DNA of 5,380 bases. Source: an uncultured bacterium (GTDB lineage Bacteria; Patescibacteriota; Minisyncoccia; Phycocordibacterales; UBA9973). A model generated the notes under the pieces. That model was given only the letters and a program-made list of their open reading frames with translations, had not been told where the DNA came from and searched no databases. The translations under genes were made by a program, and so were the position numbers. Each line of letters begins with the position of its first letter. Position 1 is the first letter of the stretch. The stretch is taken from positions 1 to 5,380 of the forward strand of contig CAIVNB010000044.1 of assembly GCA_903907175.1 (NCBI GenBank), in the 5' to 3' direction. This document shows positions 4,863 through 5,380 of the stretch, piece by piece.

Positions 4863-4975
4863 GGTTTTTTGGAATTTTTACTTTAAAAAGCACAAAAATT
4901 TTCTGCTGAAAATTTTCTCTGTCCGGCGCTGTCGCGCCTCCCAAGGCTTTTAAAAGCAATAATTCCTAAAAACCT
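4862..4975. repeat. 114-nt imperfect inverted-repeat element with GC-rich core
   Basis: The outer arms 4862-4891 and 4946-4975 are complementary at 26 of 30 positions; the outermost 15 bp have one mismatch. Within the right arm, GCTTTTAAAAGC (4946-4957) is itself a perfect palindrome. The 54-nt centre holds two direct copies of AAAATTTTCT (4895-4904 and 4909-4918) and then a GC-rich hairpin, GGCGC/GCGCC with a TGTC loop (4925-4938), striking in this AT-rich sequence. No coding frame or clear target-site duplication is seen at the ends. Candidates are a MITE-like or REP-like palindromic repeat, a structured RNA, or a DNA-binding or recombination site; the window cannot decide between them. Confidence 0.7.
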
Positions 4976-4996
4976 TTGTTTATACAGTAAGAAACT

Positions 4997-5055
4997 TATA
5001 ATACAATCGTCTCACCATAAAGGTGTAACATTTTGTTGCCCTCGTGCATTATACT
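4997..5055 (+). promoter_or_regulatory. Candidate promoters of the sigma-factor gene
   Basis: Two -10 candidates are seen: a perfect TATAAT at 4997-5002 (weak TTTGTT at 4975-4980, 16-bp spacing) and TATACT at 5050-5055, with no good -35. The first would give a leader of about 79 nt, the second about 26 nt. Just downstream of the second lie an 8-bp palindrome GTGATCAC (5059-5066) and an A/T dyad TTTAATT/AATTAAA (5068-5085) reaching to within 2 nt of the ATG, which could bind a regulator or fold over the start. No Shine-Dalgarno is present. Confidence 0.4.
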
Positions 5056-5087
5056 TATGTGATCACGTTTAATTTAAGAATTAAAAT

Positions 5088-5380
5088 ATGAAAATGAATA
5101 AAGATGAAATTGGAGAACTTTGGGATGAGATTACGCCAAAATTATATGGGTATCTTATTAATACCCTTAAAGATAAAACTCTTGCAGATGATGTCTTGCA
5201 AAATACTTGGACGAAAGCGATAGGGGCATTGCCGAGATTTGAGAATCGAGGACATGGATTTAAAGCATGGCTTTTTAGTATTGCTCGCAATGAAATGCGA
5301 ATGCATTGGCGAAAGGGCGGTAGAGAAATTGCTTATGATGAAAATTTACATGATGTTTACGAAAACGACAAAGGAGGAGA
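5088..5380 (+). CDS. ECF-like RNA polymerase sigma factor, N-terminal part (runs off right edge)
   Basis: There are 97 complete codons visible, open to the window edge. Residues about 10-76 match sigma-70 region 2: an N-terminal helix (LWDEITPKLYGYLINTL), the core-polymerase-binding segment LADDVLQNTWTKAIGALPRF (32-51), and the -10-recognition helices FKAWLFSIARNEMRMHWRK (58-76). The absence of a long region 1 before this and the spacing are those of ECF (group 4) sigma factors, which direct RNA polymerase to a small regulon, usually in response to envelope or other stress. Residues from about 77 (GGREIAYDENLHDVYENDKGG) are the acidic linker; region 4 lies beyond the edge. The start is ATG 5088 or the in-frame ATG 5094; neither has a Shine-Dalgarno. 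The gene is divergent from xer. Any anti-sigma partner would lie outside the window. Confidence 0.88.
   Translation, partial: MKMNKDEIGELWDEITPKLYGYLINTLKDKTLADDVLQNTWTKAIGALPRFENRGHGFKAWLFSIARNEMRMHWRKGGREIAYDENLHDVYENDKGG

Noticed and set aside
5024..5045. ECF-type autoregulatory promoter TGTAAC ... CGT before the sigma-factor gene
   Set aside because: The spacing is 13 bp, shorter than the 16-17 bp usual for such promoters, so the match is probably accidental.
4809..5087. CRISPR array, tRNA or other known RNA gene in the gene-free stretch
   Set aside because: The repeats here are inverted or only 10 nt long, with no regular spacing, and no cloverleaf is seen; the region is described as dyads and an inverted-repeat element instead.
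5081..5290. Minus-strand ORF of 69 residues
   Set aside because: It is the reverse-strand shadow of the sigma-factor region 2 coding sequence.
1..5380. Alternative genetic code (TGA read as an amino acid), as in Gracilibacteria
   Set aside because: All recognised genes are full length when TGA is treated as stop, and their visible stops are TAA or TAG, so the standard bacterial code suffices.

Overview
The window is AT-rich, with small genes, short intergenic gaps and only TAA or TAG stops. It most likely comes from a Candidate Phyla Radiation (Patescibacteria/Parcubacteria-like) bacterium. The best clues are the zinc-ribbon protein entering from the left edge, whose sequence style I associate with that group, the compact TrmB-type regulator, and the near absence of Shine-Dalgarno sites. 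Lineage is an inference from protein style, not from a marker gene.

Layout, left to right. (1) 1-473, minus strand: an unrecognised acidic 100-residue protein followed 15 nt later by a zinc-ribbon protein cut by the window edge. (2) 520-841, minus strand: an isolated unit for a 64-residue membrane protein with its own strong promoter, a canonical Shine-Dalgarno and a hairpin terminator. (3) 922-2552, plus strand: a TrmB-family regulator, then glutamate racemase (murI) 23 nt later; each has a -10-like element almost on top of its start codon. (4) 2557-3067, minus strand: a secreted 120-residue protein that is a signal peptide plus a Bacteroidota-style type IX secretion (Por) C-terminal sorting domain and almost nothing else, with promoter and terminator. 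(5) 3100-4823, minus strand: a tyrosine recombinase (Xer type) and exonuclease III, 5 nt apart, clearly an operon. (6) 4809-5087: a gene-free stretch holding overlapping dyads next to the xer start and a 114-nt imperfect inverted repeat with a GC-rich core. (7) 5088 to the right edge, plus strand: the N-terminal half of an ECF-like sigma factor.

How the parts relate: murI supplies D-glutamate for peptidoglycan, and the regulator before it may share its transcript. Xer and ExoIII pair chromosome-dimer resolution (or integration) with abasic-site repair. The sigma factor diverges from them across the structured intergenic region. The least explained items are the 114-nt inverted repeat, the stand-alone sorting domain in an organism not expected to have type IX secretion, and the contrast between apparently leaderless genes and the single Shine-Dalgarno gene.
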